From: Staphylococcus piscifermentans
Lineage (GTDB): Bacteria; Bacillota; Bacilli; Staphylococcales; Staphylococcaceae
Reading direction: 5' to 3'
Assembly: GCF_900186985.1 (NCBI RefSeq)
Contig: NZ_LT906447.1
Span: forward strand, 186,001 to 250,000
DNA: 64,000 nucleotides
The notes beneath the pieces were generated by a model. It was given only the letters and a program-made list of their open reading frames with translations, had not been told where the DNA came from and searched no databases. Below, piece after piece: positions 8,794-16,957 of the stretch. Position 1 is the first letter of the stretch, and every line of letters starts with the position of its first letter. A program made the translations under genes and the position numbers.

Positions 8794-9750
8794 ATGACAA
8801 AATCTACACAATTACTCGAACTTTATTTGCGCTTTTTAAATGGAGAGCATTTATCTAAAGCAGCGATTAGTCAATATTTTGATAATAAATCAAGCAGAAC
8901 TATTCAACGCTATATCTCCGGACTTAATGCGTTTATTAGTAGCTACGAGGCAACTGAACATTTAAGTATAGAATATGATCGCCAAATTAATGCTTTTAAA
9001 ATGATGAATATCGGCAATCAAAATATTGATCAAAAACAAGTGTTAGCTATTATTAAGATGCTGATGGCCACAAGAGGGCTTACTAAGGAAGAAATAGATA
9101 ATACAGTGGCGCATTTAACTGAACGTTTGAAGCCAGAAGACCGTAAAGTTATTGAACAAGCGATTCTTTCTGAAATGACACACTATCATCCAATGATTCA
9201 CGAGGCGCCGCTATTAGATAAGATATGGGATATCAACCTCATGATTCAAAATGGAAAGTCGCTTTCATTTGATTATTCAAATGCCATGAACAAGGTAAGG
9301 CATCACGTCATTAAACCGATGTACGTCACTTTTTCTGAACTTTACTTTTACGTAGTGGGTGTGAATGAGGAAGAAAAGGTCATTATTTATCGCTTGGACC
9401 GAATTCTAGAATATGAGAGTACGAAAAGCCAAATTGCTAAACCGGTTTCTCCATATTTTAAAGAAGGAGAATTGAAGCAGCGCATTTACTTCATGTATGG
9501 AGGAGAATGGCAACGTGTAAGATTCGAGTTTAACAACGGGATTATCGAATCAGTGATGGATCGCTTTCCAACTGCGAAATTACTAAAAAAAGACTACGAA
9601 AATAACCGCTTTGAAGTAGAAATTGAAGTGATCGGCAATGGAATTGTGATGTGGCTGCTTTCTCAAGGCAGTAAAGTGAAAGTATTATCGCCGCAATCAG
9701 TAAAAGAATTATATTTAGACGAGTTAAAAAAGATGATAGATCAATATTGA
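8794..9750 (+). CDS. WYL-domain transcriptional regulator
   Basis: This 318-residue protein has an N-terminal helix-turn-helix (SKAAISQYFDNKSSRTIQRY) and a central WYL-type ligand domain (FDYSN...HHVIKPMYVTFSELYFYVVGV...IIYRLDRI). The C-terminal part matches the WCX extension. Such regulators often sense nucleic acid or metabolites. The ATG at 8794 is used because GGTGGTG lies seven bases upstream; a TTG at 8779 is too early. Three related palindromes around it suggest that it controls itself and its neighbours. Confidence 0.85.
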   Translation: MTKSTQLLELYLRFLNGEHLSKAAISQYFDNKSSRTIQRYISGLNAFISSYEATEHLSIEYDRQINAFKMMNIGNQNIDQKQVLAIIKMLMATRGLTKEEIDNTVAHLTERLKPEDRKVIEQAILSEMTHYHPMIHEAPLLDKIWDINLMIQNGKSLSFDYSNAMNKVRHHVIKPMYVTFSELYFYVVGVNEEEKVIIYRLDRILEYESTKSQIAKPVSPYFKEGELKQRIYFMYGGEWQRVRFEFNNGIIESVMDRFPTAKLLKKDYENNRFEVEIEVIGNGIVMWLLSQGSKVKVLSPQSVKELYLDELKKMIDQY

Positions 9751-9752
9751 GT

Positions 9753-9769
9753 TAGACAAAATTTGTCTA
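9753..9769. promoter_or_regulatory. Putative WYL-regulon operator 2 (perfect palindrome)
   Basis: TAGACAAAATTTGTCTA is an 8+1+8 perfect palindrome immediately after the WYL stop codon and upstream of the small acidic gene. It matches the other two sites at most positions. Confidence 0.6.
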
Positions 9770-9816
9770 GGGACGTGTGTATGATACAAGTAATCCAAGG
9801 CGAGAGGATGATATGC

Positions 9817-9972
9817 ATGTTCAAGTTAACAGACGAACAAAAGAGAAAACTCATCGACATGATATTTGTAATAGAATATGACGAGAGTGAAGATGAAGAA
9901 GAAGTCTACCGCGAAATAGAAAATGATTTGAGAGAAGCTTTTAATAAAATTAGACAGCTTTTTTGGGTTTAG
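9817..9972 (+). CDS. Small acidic protein (51 aa)
   Basis: This short frame begins MFKLTDEQKRKLIDMIF and is rich in Asp and Glu (YDESEDEEEVYREIEND), predicted helical and cytosolic. GAGAGG lies nine bases before this ATG; other in-frame starts at 9781 and 9808 are possible. It sits behind the WYL gene with an operator-like palindrome between them. I do not recognise a family. A weak hairpin (9983-9990 with 10004-10011) follows. Confidence 0.55.
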   Translation: MFKLTDEQKRKLIDMIFVIEYDESEDEEEVYREIENDLREAFNKIRQLFWV

Positions 9973-10028
9973 AATATAGTAGGAATAGCTTCTGCAGGAT
10001 GGGAGCTATTCTGTTGATACCTTTTTTA

Positions 10029-10047
10029 AAGCGTGGCTACGCTCAAA
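10029..10047. terminator. Short hairpin flanked by T and A runs
   Basis: AGCGT-GGCT-ACGCT (about 10031-10044) has a T run on its left and an A run on its right, a layout usable as an intrinsic terminator on the minus strand and possibly on both. It lies between the small acidic gene and the EcsC-like gene. Confidence 0.4.
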
Positions 10048-10071
10048 AAATATTTTTTAAAATTATTGAGA

Positions 10072-10088
10072 TAGACAAATAATGACTA
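10072..10088. promoter_or_regulatory. Putative WYL-regulon operator 3
   Basis: TAGACAAATAATGACTA is 15/17 identical to the reverse complement of the operator at 8680. It contains ATGACT, followed after 17 bp by ATATAT, resembling the promoter overlap seen at site 1. It lies about 150 bp before the EcsC-like gene. Confidence 0.55.
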
Positions 10089-10235
10089 TCTTAAATTTAG
10101 TAAGATATATAGTAAAATAATAGGTAGCAACAAAGTATTAATTTAAAAGATTAAAACTTCGTATATAAATAGTTATTGTTATGTTTTTATGTTTAAGTTA
10201 TTAAGATGATTTATAAATTTTTGGGGGTTAAAGTG

Positions 10236-11015
10236 ATGAGTAAACAAGAAAAGTTGGCTTTAGATGTAATCGAAAAATCAATGAATCTTCCGTATGTAAA
10301 AGTGAATCGCGATGAATTTTTAATTAGAACTTTTCAAGGAAGTAAGCATAGTGCATCAGAAATTTTAGAAAAAGGTCCTTTAGATTTATTTAGTAAAAGT
10401 GAATTAGATAAAAAAGCGAATAAGGTAATTAATTCTAATGTATTAAAATCTTCTAGTGCATCGTTTGCTGCTGGAATACCAGGTGGATTTGCTATGGCTG
10501 CTACTATACCAGCAGATTTAATACAGTTTTATGGTTTTACACTCAAATTAGCGCAAGAAATTTCATATATTTATGGATATGATAGTCTATTCGATGAAAA
10601 CGAAGAGTTAACAGATGAAGCTCACGACACTCTAATATTGTATTTAGGTATTATGTTCGGTGTTACTGCAGCAGGATCTTCAATTCGTATAGCATCTCAA
10701 AAAGCATCTCAGCAAGCTTTAAAGTCTATTCCAGGAAAAGCACTAACAAAAACTTTCTATTATCCTATATTAAAAAAGGTACTTAAAGTATTTGGAGTTA
10801 AGTTAACTAAAGACAGTTTTAGCAAAGCCGTTTCTAAAACAATACCTTTTGTTGGCGGAGCTGTTTCAGGTGGTTTGAATTATGCTTCTATGAAACCTAT
10901 GGCACGTAGACTAAGAGATGAGTTACGAAAAGATAGAGATAACTATTCTAAAGAAGATTATGAAAATGACTTAAAAATTCTTAATATAACTGAAGATGAT
11001 TTAATTATCGAGTAA
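10236..11015 (+). CDS. EcsC-family protein
   Basis: This 259-residue protein has central hydrophobic, glycine-rich stretches (SASFAAGIPGGFAMAATIPADLIQF and a later VPFVGGAVSGG-like block) typical of EcsC-family proteins, which are peripheral or membrane-embedded and of poorly known function. The start at 10236 follows GGGGTTAAAGTG; the frame's earlier ATG at 10206 has no ribosome site. It is preceded by an operator similar to that of the WYL gene and ends at a strong terminator. Confidence 0.75.
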   Translation: MSKQEKLALDVIEKSMNLPYVKVNRDEFLIRTFQGSKHSASEILEKGPLDLFSKSELDKKANKVINSNVLKSSSASFAAGIPGGFAMAATIPADLIQFYGFTLKLAQEISYIYGYDSLFDENEELTDEAHDTLILYLGIMFGVTAAGSSIRIASQKASQQALKSIPGKALTKTFYYPILKKVLKVFGVKLTKDSFSKAVSKTIPFVGGAVSGGLNYASMKPMARRLRDELRKDRDNYSKEDYENDLKILNITEDDLIIE

Positions 11016-11023
11016 TAATATTA

Positions 11024-11057
11024 AAAACATCGATTCCCCGCGGACTCGATGTTTTTT
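11024..11057 (+). terminator. Terminator of the EcsC-like gene
   Basis: The stem AAAACATCGA (11024-11033) with TCGATGTTTT (11046-11055) is followed by TTT. Confidence 0.85.
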
Positions 11058-11285
11058 TGCTTCCCCGCTTCTCCACCTCAAATTGCACCATCTCCATATC
11101 TATGTTTAAATTAAGAAAACGCTTCCACAATTCAACACTATATCCAAACACTCAAACCTCACCACACAATTCGATATCAACCGTTGCACCAACTACATTT
11201 AGACTTTCTCACAGTCATTACCCAACTCACCCAGATCTTTTTTCACCTAAGTGTCTTAGCATGATGCCAATAAATTAAAGATAGG
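11058..11285. other. C-rich, G-poor intergenic leader before the BCCT gene
   Basis: About 220 bp with a conspicuous lack of G on the plus strand and many CA/CC dinucleotides. A 73-residue frame spans it but has no ribosome site or family resemblance. No terminator, riboswitch or promoter with good consensus was recognised. Confidence 0.5.
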
Positions 11286-12887
11286 ATGATGTTTTCTGTT
11301 ATGAAGAGTAAAAGGGAGAAGCATAGAAATATTGTTTATTATACGTCGGTCGCAATTATTTTGTTTGTGACGTTGATTGCGGGTATTTTTCCAAAGTTAT
11401 TCGGACGATATGCACAGCGTACATATGATGTGATTGCGGGTTCGTTTGGTTGGTTGTTCTTGGTAATTATCTTTGTGTTGGATGTGTTCTTGATTGCGTT
11501 GGCGGTTTCGCGTTATGGCCGCTTCAAGCTCGGCGCTGACAATGAGGCGCCGGAATTCTCATTTGTTTCGTGGGTCGGTATGTTGTTCTCTGCTGGCCTG
11601 GGTGTCGGGATTGTCTTCTGGGGTGTCGCTGAGCCGCTCACGCATTACTTGCATTCGCCGTTCCCGGATAAAGTGCCGGATCACTCTGCGGAATCTGCAC
11701 GCGTGGCTATGGGGTATACGTTCTTTCATTGGGGGATTTCGCAATGGTCGATCTTTGCGATGTCTGGACTGACGGTAGCCTACTTCCAATTCCGTAAGCA
11801 GCGTAACGGCTTGATTTCGACTGCAATGGAGCCAGTATTCGGGGAGGCTTACAAGCGACCGCTGCGTAATCTCATCGATATCTTGGCTATTATCGCTACG
11901 GTTATGGGTATCGCAACTTCCATCGGTCTCGGCATCATGCAAATCGGAGGTGGCTTGCATCACGTCTTCAACTTGCCGAATACTAATGTCACTAAAGTCG
12001 CTATTACGATTATCATGGTATGTATCTTCCTCGGTTCTGCGCTTACAGGCCTGAATCGCGGTGTGAAATGGCTGAGTAATATCAACGTCGGTCTTGGGGC
12101 AGTCTTACTTATCTTTATTTTGATCTTCGGCGACTTGAAATTTGTTCTAGAATCTTACACGCTCGCTATCGGGGATTATCTGCGTCATTTCATCGAATAC
12201 AGTCTGCGTGTGAATCCTTATACCGGCGATAACAGTTGGATTCAGAAGTGGACCGTCTTCTACTGGGCCTGGGTCATTGCCTGGTCGCCATTTATCGGCG
12301 GATTTGTGGCACGCGTTTCTCGTGGCCGTACTATCCGTGAATTCGTTATCGGAGTGCTGATTATTCCACCGCTTATTTCATTTACGTGGATTGCCGGCTT
12401 TGGAGGTACAGCTTTGAAAGTAGCTTTGACTCAGAATACCGGCATCGAGAAAATTGTCGATAAAGATTATTCCGTTGCGCTATTCGAGTTGCTGCAACAA
12501 TTTCCAATTTCAGATATCACCAGCATCCTGGCTATTGCGCTTATCTTTATTTTCATCGTAACGAGTGCCGACTCTACCACACACATCGTAGCTAGTATGG
12601 CCACAGGTGGCGTGGATAATCCGAAAGTGCGCCACAAAGTCATTTGGGGACTATTGATTGGTGCAATCTCCGTAACTATGACCATTGCGGGAGGTCTTAC
12701 CAGCCTGCAAACCGCTTCGCTCGTGACCGGTCTGCCATTCTCCATCATTCTAGTGCTCATGATCTTCTCCATCATGCGCGCCCTGCGTCGAGAACCCACC
12801 GAGCACTTCCAAATGAGCTATATTGAAGATGAAACCGACTATTCCATCCCTTTGGAAAAAAGAGAACGGGAGAGCAAGGAAAAGTAG
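11286..12887 (+). CDS. BCCT-family osmolyte (betaine/choline/carnitine) transporter
   Basis: This 533-residue secondary transporter has about 12 membrane helices. Family hallmarks are GLGVGIVFWGVAEP (104-117) and the TM8 block WTVFYWAWVIAW (322-333) followed by RVSRGRTIREF. In most glycine-betaine carriers the position of Val330 is Trp, part of the aromatic substrate box, so specificity may differ. The start is uncertain: ATGs at 11286, 11289 and 11301 all lack ideal spacing. Codons are more GC-rich than in the neighbours, especially in the 3' half. No osmolyte-metabolism genes adjoin it. Confidence 0.85.
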   Translation: MMFSVMKSKREKHRNIVYYTSVAIILFVTLIAGIFPKLFGRYAQRTYDVIAGSFGWLFLVIIFVLDVFLIALAVSRYGRFKLGADNEAPEFSFVSWVGMLFSAGLGVGIVFWGVAEPLTHYLHSPFPDKVPDHSAESARVAMGYTFFHWGISQWSIFAMSGLTVAYFQFRKQRNGLISTAMEPVFGEAYKRPLRNLIDILAIIATVMGIATSIGLGIMQIGGGLHHVFNLPNTNVTKVAITIIMVCIFLGSALTGLNRGVKWLSNINVGLGAVLLIFILIFGDLKFVLESYTLAIGDYLRHFIEYSLRVNPYTGDNSWIQKWTVFYWAWVIAWSPFIGGFVARVSRGRTIREFVIGVLIIPPLISFTWIAGFGGTALKVALTQNTGIEKIVDKDYSVALFELLQQFPISDITSILAIALIFIFIVTSADSTTHIVASMATGGVDNPKVRHKVIWGLLIGAISVTMTIAGGLTSLQTASLVTGLPFSIILVLMIFSIMRALRREPTEHFQMSYIEDETDYSIPLEKRERESKEK

Positions 12888-12905
12888 AAGAGATCAGGGA
12901 GCCAA

Positions 12906-13001
12906 ATGACAACATTTGAAGTAATTATAGTCATGATAGCGTTTGGTGAATTTACACTAAACCTAATCACTATAATTATTGAAATTGTTAAAAAAAGATA
13001 A
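12906..13001 (+). CDS. Holin-like type I toxin peptide, copy 1 (31 aa)
   Basis: This tiny frame starts MTTFEVIIVMIAFGEF, has one membrane-spanning helix and ends in a basic tail (IVKKR), the layout of putative holin-like toxins of Firmicute type I systems. GGGAG precedes the ATG. It starts 19 bp after the BCCT stop codon. A bidirectional hairpin and an antisense-RNA module follow, both repeated almost identically at 16.45-16.6 kb. Confidence 0.7.
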   Translation: MTTFEVIIVMIAFGEFTLNLITIIIEIVKKR

Positions 13002-13131
13002 AAAAATAAACCATCTCACAACTTTGATATGATTGAGATGGTTTAATTCATCAAATTATGTCACCGTCTTTTAAGCGGTCTCTGAAAGCGTCGTGTGTCC
13101 GCGCGGCGCTTTTCTTTACATTTTTATTATC
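13001..13131 (-). ncRNA. Putative antitoxin RNA, copy 1
   Basis: A minus-strand -10 box GATAAT (13126-13131) would start an RNA near 13119. The RNA contains the hairpin at 13085-13112 (AAAGCGTCG with CGGCGCTTT) and ends at the stem 13008-13018/13034-13044 followed by a U run. The toxin mRNA would use the same hairpin in the opposite direction, the convergent layout known from Fst-like systems. Conservation of the module in three places supports a functional RNA. The -35 is weak. Confidence 0.55.
13007..13045. terminator. Bidirectional terminator of TA copy 1
   Basis: TAAACCATCTCA pairs with TGAGATGGTTTA; T runs lie on both sides, serving the toxin mRNA and the antisense RNA. Confidence 0.75.
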
Positions 13132-13225
13132 GCATAAGAGAAGGTTAAAAGTACATAAAACTCTTATAGGGTTGTACTTTTGAGTTCAATTTTAGTAATG
13201 TAGTACAGAATTAGATAGTTCTTTT

Positions 13226-14467
13226 TTATTTTTTACTTAATAGAGAGAAAATTTGAGTTAATTCGATATTATTTAGTTTGCTGATTATACGATTATTTTG
13301 ACTCTGTAGGGTTTGAAAGTTTTGATCAATCGTATATTGCATTTCTATTATTTCTTGGGTATTTTGCTTGATGCTATCGTCAATACTGTCTAATAAGTGT
13401 AATTGAACTTCATTTTGTTTTACAATATTTTCTTGGTAATTAATAATCTTATTTCCTATATTGACAATTGAGTTAGATATTTGGTTGAGATTATATTGAG
13501 TCTCTTGATGTTTTATCTCTTCATGAGCCCATTTGATTGCTTCTTGCCAGTTTTTTGCGTAACCATTTTGTAAAGCATCAATTAACAGTAAAATATGAGA
13601 AGAATCTTGAAATGCTACAGGTACATACTTGTTCATAATAGTATATTCTACATTTACATCTTTTTTATGATTGTTATAAAGATGATGTAATCTACTTTCT
13701 ACATTCTTATGTTCTTTAATTATTAAATTTTGTTGTTCATAAATACCTATTTCGTTCTTTAGTGTTTCGTCTGAAAAATGCTTATTAAAATCTTCATTTG
13801 CTTTTTGTTTTGTAATTTCTAATAATGATGAATAATCTTTATTAAATATTTTAAAAGGAGCTGCTAAGAGTCTCACAAGATAACCTATTATTAATGCACC
13901 AATACCGCAAAAAATGCTGGTAAAAATAATATTAGTCCAAAAGCCTCTTTCTACTAATGCCCGCTTACCATAAATAAAATTAACAATTATAAATACTGAA
14001 ACCAGAATGGACATAGCTATAAACTTTAATAAATCTTTATCAATATTTAGTACACTTTTAAACCATGGAGAGAAAGTGACTGAAATAATTGCAAAAGTTA
14101 ATGTTGCAATTATTGGGACTCCATATTTAACAGTATAGGTCCTATTTATAAAAAAATCACAGGCTCCAAGGGTCAAATAAAGTGTAATTATTGTGCTTAT
14201 CAATACCATCCCTAATAGTAATAATAGCTTTGATATTTCTATAGGCGAATTAATTTTCTTAAGGATCGGTGCTATCTTGTTCTGAATAAAATTATTATAT
14301 AATTCATTTTTCCTTTCCGAATAGTTTTGGTTTAATTCTGATAAAAGTGTCTCTTTTTTCAAATCGTTTTGCTTTAAAAGATTTGTATATTCTTCTTTGG
14401 TTGAGCCTTCTTGATTAGTTAATTTTAAAAATGTTAATAAAAAGTCTAATAGTTCAATTCGATTCAT
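13226..14467 (-). CDS. Unknown membrane protein with coiled-coil ends (413 aa)
   Basis: I do not recognise this family. It has a lysine- and glutamate-rich helical N-terminus, four or so hydrophobic helices between about residues 75 and 205, and a long soluble C-terminus rich in Asn, Gln and Ile (for example QNNRIISKLNNIELTQIFSLL) that should form coiled coils. It is AT-rich and no strong ribosome site is seen (GAAG only). It sits alone between toxin-antitoxin copies, which suggests accessory DNA. A role in membrane-associated defence or signalling is possible but not shown. Confidence 0.6.
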   Translation of the reverse strand: MNRIELLDFLLTFLKLTNQEGSTKEEYTNLLKQNDLKKETLLSELNQNYSERKNELYNNFIQNKIAPILKKINSPIEISKLLLLLGMVLISTIITLYLTLGACDFFINRTYTVKYGVPIIATLTFAIISVTFSPWFKSVLNIDKDLLKFIAMSILVSVFIIVNFIYGKRALVERGFWTNIIFTSIFCGIGALIIGYLVRLLAAPFKIFNKDYSSLLEITKQKANEDFNKHFSDETLKNEIGIYEQQNLIIKEHKNVESRLHHLYNNHKKDVNVEYTIMNKYVPVAFQDSSHILLLIDALQNGYAKNWQEAIKWAHEEIKHQETQYNLNQISNSIVNIGNKIINYQENIVKQNEVQLHLLDSIDDSIKQNTQEIIEMQYTIDQNFQTLQSQNNRIISKLNNIELTQIFSLLSKK

Positions 14468-14540
14468 TGAATTTAAAACTTCGATTTTATCTTTATCTTT
14501 ATTTTTATTATCGGAAGGCTAACGAAATCATGTTAAAGTA

Positions 14541-14594
14541 TTCACAATATTGTGAAAATTTAAAGTTTATGATTAAATTGAGTAAGCGTTTACA
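14541..14594. promoter_or_regulatory. Palindrome and cre-like site upstream of cstA
   Basis: TTCACAATATTGTGAA (14541-14556) is a perfect 16-bp palindrome, and AGTAAGCGTTTACA (14581-14594) differs from the CcpA cre consensus at one position. Together they suggest carbon-catabolite control plus another regulator; the palindrome resembles inverted Rex or CRP/FNR half-sites, but its protein is unknown. Confidence 0.55.
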
Positions 14595-14633
14595 CTAGTC
14601 CATTTAGATACGTCGAATAAAGGGGGAGCAAAA

Positions 14634-16088
14634 ATGATAACATTTACAGTTTCTGTCATTTTGTTAATTTTAGGTTACTTTACATATGGGAGGTATATCG
14701 ATAAGATGTTCGGTCCAAAACAAGCACGACCCACACCTGCTTATAATCAACGTGATAATGTTGATTATCTGCCGATGAAAACTTCATCTAATTCATTAAT
14801 TCAGCTTTTAAATATTGCAGGAGTTGGGCCGATTTTTGGACCGATTATGGGAGCTTTATATGGTCCGGTTGCTTTTATTTGGATAGTGGTAGGTTGTATT
14901 TTTGCCGGGGCTGTCCACGACTATCTTACAGGAATGATTTCTATACGAAATAAAGGGGCTCACTTACCTGAACTTGCAAGTAAGTTTTTAGGTAAAGTGA
15001 TGAAACATTTCGTTAATATTTTCTCTATTCTCTTGTTTCTTTTAACTGGTACTGTATTTGTAACAAGTCCAGCGCTATTACTGCATAATTTAATGGACGG
15101 GCGTGTTGCATTAGGTATTATTATCTTTGTGATTTTTGTGTATTATATTTTATCTACTATTTTGCCAATCGACAAAATTATTGGTCGTATTTATCCGTTT
15201 TTTGGTGTGCTTTTAGTTGTGAGTGCAGTAGGCATGGGGTTCCGTTTAATTCAAACAGGCGCACACATTCCGGAAATCAGTTTACAAAATATGCATCCCG
15301 ACGGTGCACCGATTTTTCCTTTGCTTTTCTTCACTATTACATGTGGAGCATTATCAGGGTTTCATGCGACACAAACGCCAATTATTTCTAGAACAACAAA
15401 TAATGAAAAAAATGGGCGATTCATTTTCTATGGAATGATGATTGCTGAAGGAATTATCGCTATGATTTGGGCAGCAGCTGGTATGAGCTTATTTCATGGA
15501 TACGAAGGCTTGCAAGGTGTGTTGGCTGAAGGAGAGGCTGCTTTAGTAGTCAGCAAAGCAGCACACTTGTTGCTTGGTTCTATTTTAGGAACAATTGCTG
15601 TACTCGGTGTGATTGTTCTACCTATTACCAGTGGAGATACTTCATTCAGAAGTGCACGTATGATTATTGCAGATTACCTACACATCGATCAACGTAAATT
15701 AGCAAAGCGTATTTTTGTAGCAGCGCCGCTCTTTATAATAAGCTTTGCATTAACTCAAATTGATTTCACAATTTTGTGGCGTTATTTCTCATGGGCAAAT
15801 CAAACTACTGCAGTAGTAGCCCTGTGGGTTGGAGCTATGTATCTTCTTCTGGCTAAGAAGAATTACTGGGTAGCAGCGGTACCTGCAACATTTATGACGT
15901 GGAATATCTTTGTTTATATTTTGAGTCAGAAAATTGGTTTCGGGATAAATCTTACGGTTAGTTATTATTTAGCTTTCGGATTAACTTTATTATGGATTGG
16001 TTATTTTATTTACCAATATAGAAAAATGACTTCTAAAACGGAATTTGAACTAGATTATCAAATTTCTAGTCAAGAACCAGCAGTGTAG
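14634..16088 (+). CDS. CstA-family carbon starvation protein (short form)
   Basis: This 484-residue polytopic membrane protein has some 12-14 helices. GVGPIFGPIMGALYGP near residue 63 and the TSGDTSFRSAR motif in the second half are hallmarks of CstA/BtsT peptide or pyruvate transporters. It is shorter than the roughly 700-residue enterobacterial members, as usual for the Firmicute subgroup. AAGGGGGAG precedes the ATG, and an upstream cre-like site fits induction when good carbon sources run out. Confidence 0.85.
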   Translation: MITFTVSVILLILGYFTYGRYIDKMFGPKQARPTPAYNQRDNVDYLPMKTSSNSLIQLLNIAGVGPIFGPIMGALYGPVAFIWIVVGCIFAGAVHDYLTGMISIRNKGAHLPELASKFLGKVMKHFVNIFSILLFLLTGTVFVTSPALLLHNLMDGRVALGIIIFVIFVYYILSTILPIDKIIGRIYPFFGVLLVVSAVGMGFRLIQTGAHIPEISLQNMHPDGAPIFPLLFFTITCGALSGFHATQTPIISRTTNNEKNGRFIFYGMMIAEGIIAMIWAAAGMSLFHGYEGLQGVLAEGEAALVVSKAAHLLLGSILGTIAVLGVIVLPITSGDTSFRSARMIIADYLHIDQRKLAKRIFVAAPLFIISFALTQIDFTILWRYFSWANQTTAVVALWVGAMYLLLAKKNYWVAAVPATFMTWNIFVYILSQKIGFGINLTVSYYLAFGLTLLWIGYFIYQYRKMTSKTEFELDYQISSQEPAV

Positions 16089-16097
16089 AATCATGAT

Positions 16098-16131
16098 AAG
16101 TCAGGCAAATAAATGCTTGGCTTTTCTTGTT
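16098..16131 (+). terminator. Terminator of cstA
   Basis: The stem AAGTCAGGCA (16098-16107) with TGCTTGGCTT (16114-16123), including G-T pairs, is followed by TTTTCTTGTTT. Confidence 0.75.
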
Positions 16132-16318
16132 TATTACACTTCCAGTTAAGCATAAGTTAAAAATACAGTCGCTATTTACATGCAAATGTCGAACGATATT
16201 AAGTTAAAAAGATTTATTTTTTTATGTCATGATGAAAAGCCGAGAGGAAAATAATATAATATTTCTAAGAGAAAGTTGAATAGATGGTGGCAAATCTATT
16301 TTGAAGGAGGTGGTGCCT

Positions 16319-16456
16319 ATGGCGTCACTGAATTTAGAAAGGATAGGCCAAATGAGCGTATATGAAACAATAAGTATCATGATTGCTTTTTGTGAACTGC
16401 AAATAACAATCTTAATATTTATCATTACTTATATCGCTGAAAAAGATAAAAAATAA
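16319..16456 (+). CDS. Holin-like type I toxin peptide, copy 2 (45 aa)
   Basis: The frame MASLNLERIGQMSVYETISIM... contains one hydrophobic helix (TILIFIITYIA) and a charged tail EKDKK. It has the best ribosome site of the three copies, AAGGAGGTGG eight bases before ATG 16319; an internal ATG at 16352 corresponds to the starts of copies 1 and 3. A TATAAT (16255-16260) lies upstream. It is intact and followed by a full antitoxin module, so it is the copy most likely to be active. Confidence 0.7.
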   Translation: MASLNLERIGQMSVYETISIMIAFCELQITILIFIITYIAEKDKK

Positions 16457-16581
16457 ACCATCTCACAACTTTGATATGGTTGAGATGGTTTATTTAACTA
16501 TAAAATCATGTCACCGTCTTTTAAACGGTCTCTGAAAGCGTCGTGTTGGAGCACGGCGCTTTTCTTTACGTCTTTATTATC
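16448..16581 (-). ncRNA. Putative antitoxin RNA, copy 2
   Basis: Same architecture as copy 1: minus-strand -10 GATAAT at 16576-16581, internal hairpin (AAAGCGTCG 16535-16543 with CGGCGCTTT 16554-16562) and bidirectional terminator 16455-16465/16481-16491. It converges on toxin copy 2. Confidence 0.55.
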
Positions 16582-16654
16582 GCATAAGAGAAAGTAAAAG
16601 TACACACAAATACATAAAGAGAAATCTTTTTAGAAGAAAATGGATACTGCGTTT

Positions 16655-16790
16655 AGAAAAAATAAGCCATCTTCCAACTTTGATGAGTTAGATGGCTTAT
16701 TATTAAGAAATTTAACTATAACCGTCTTTTTAACGGTCTCTAAAAGCGTCGTGTTCGCGCACGGCGCTTTTTTACAATTGCAAAAATATA
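16655..16790 (-). ncRNA. Orphan antitoxin-RNA-like module
   Basis: A fourth antitoxin-like segment has the terminator stem (16661-16672 with 16690-16701), the ACCGTCTTTTTAACGGT element and the hairpin AAAGCGTCGTG (16743-16753) with CACGGCGCTTT (16760-16770). No toxin frame precedes it and the conserved GATAAT box is missing, so it may be silent, or it may act in trans. Confidence 0.45.
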
Positions 16791-16879
16791 ATCTAAACAA
16801 CTGTAAAGTGTACAAAATAGAGAGTTAATGATCAATATAGCACTTATGGAGTCACTGAATTCTAGAAAGGATAGGCCAA

Positions 16880-16957
16880 ATGACAACATTTGAAGTAATT
16901 ATAGTCATGATAGCATTTGGTGAATTTACACTGAGCCTAATCACTAATAATTGTTGA
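16880..16957 (+). pseudogene. Holin-like toxin, copy 3, frameshifted (25 aa)
   Basis: The start matches copy 1 (MTTFEVIIVMIAFGEFTL), but one extra A after the LIT codons shifts the frame so that it ends ...SLITNNC. Downstream a 14-bp segment (GAAGTTGTTAAAA-type) is duplicated. The terminator stem (17000-17009 with 17025-17034) persists, but the antitoxin module is absent. Loss of both toxin reading frame and antitoxin is consistent with decay. Confidence 0.65.

Noticed and set aside
11057..11278. 73-residue frame before the BCCT gene
   Set aside because: No ribosome site, no family resemblance; explained by the C-rich, stop-poor composition.
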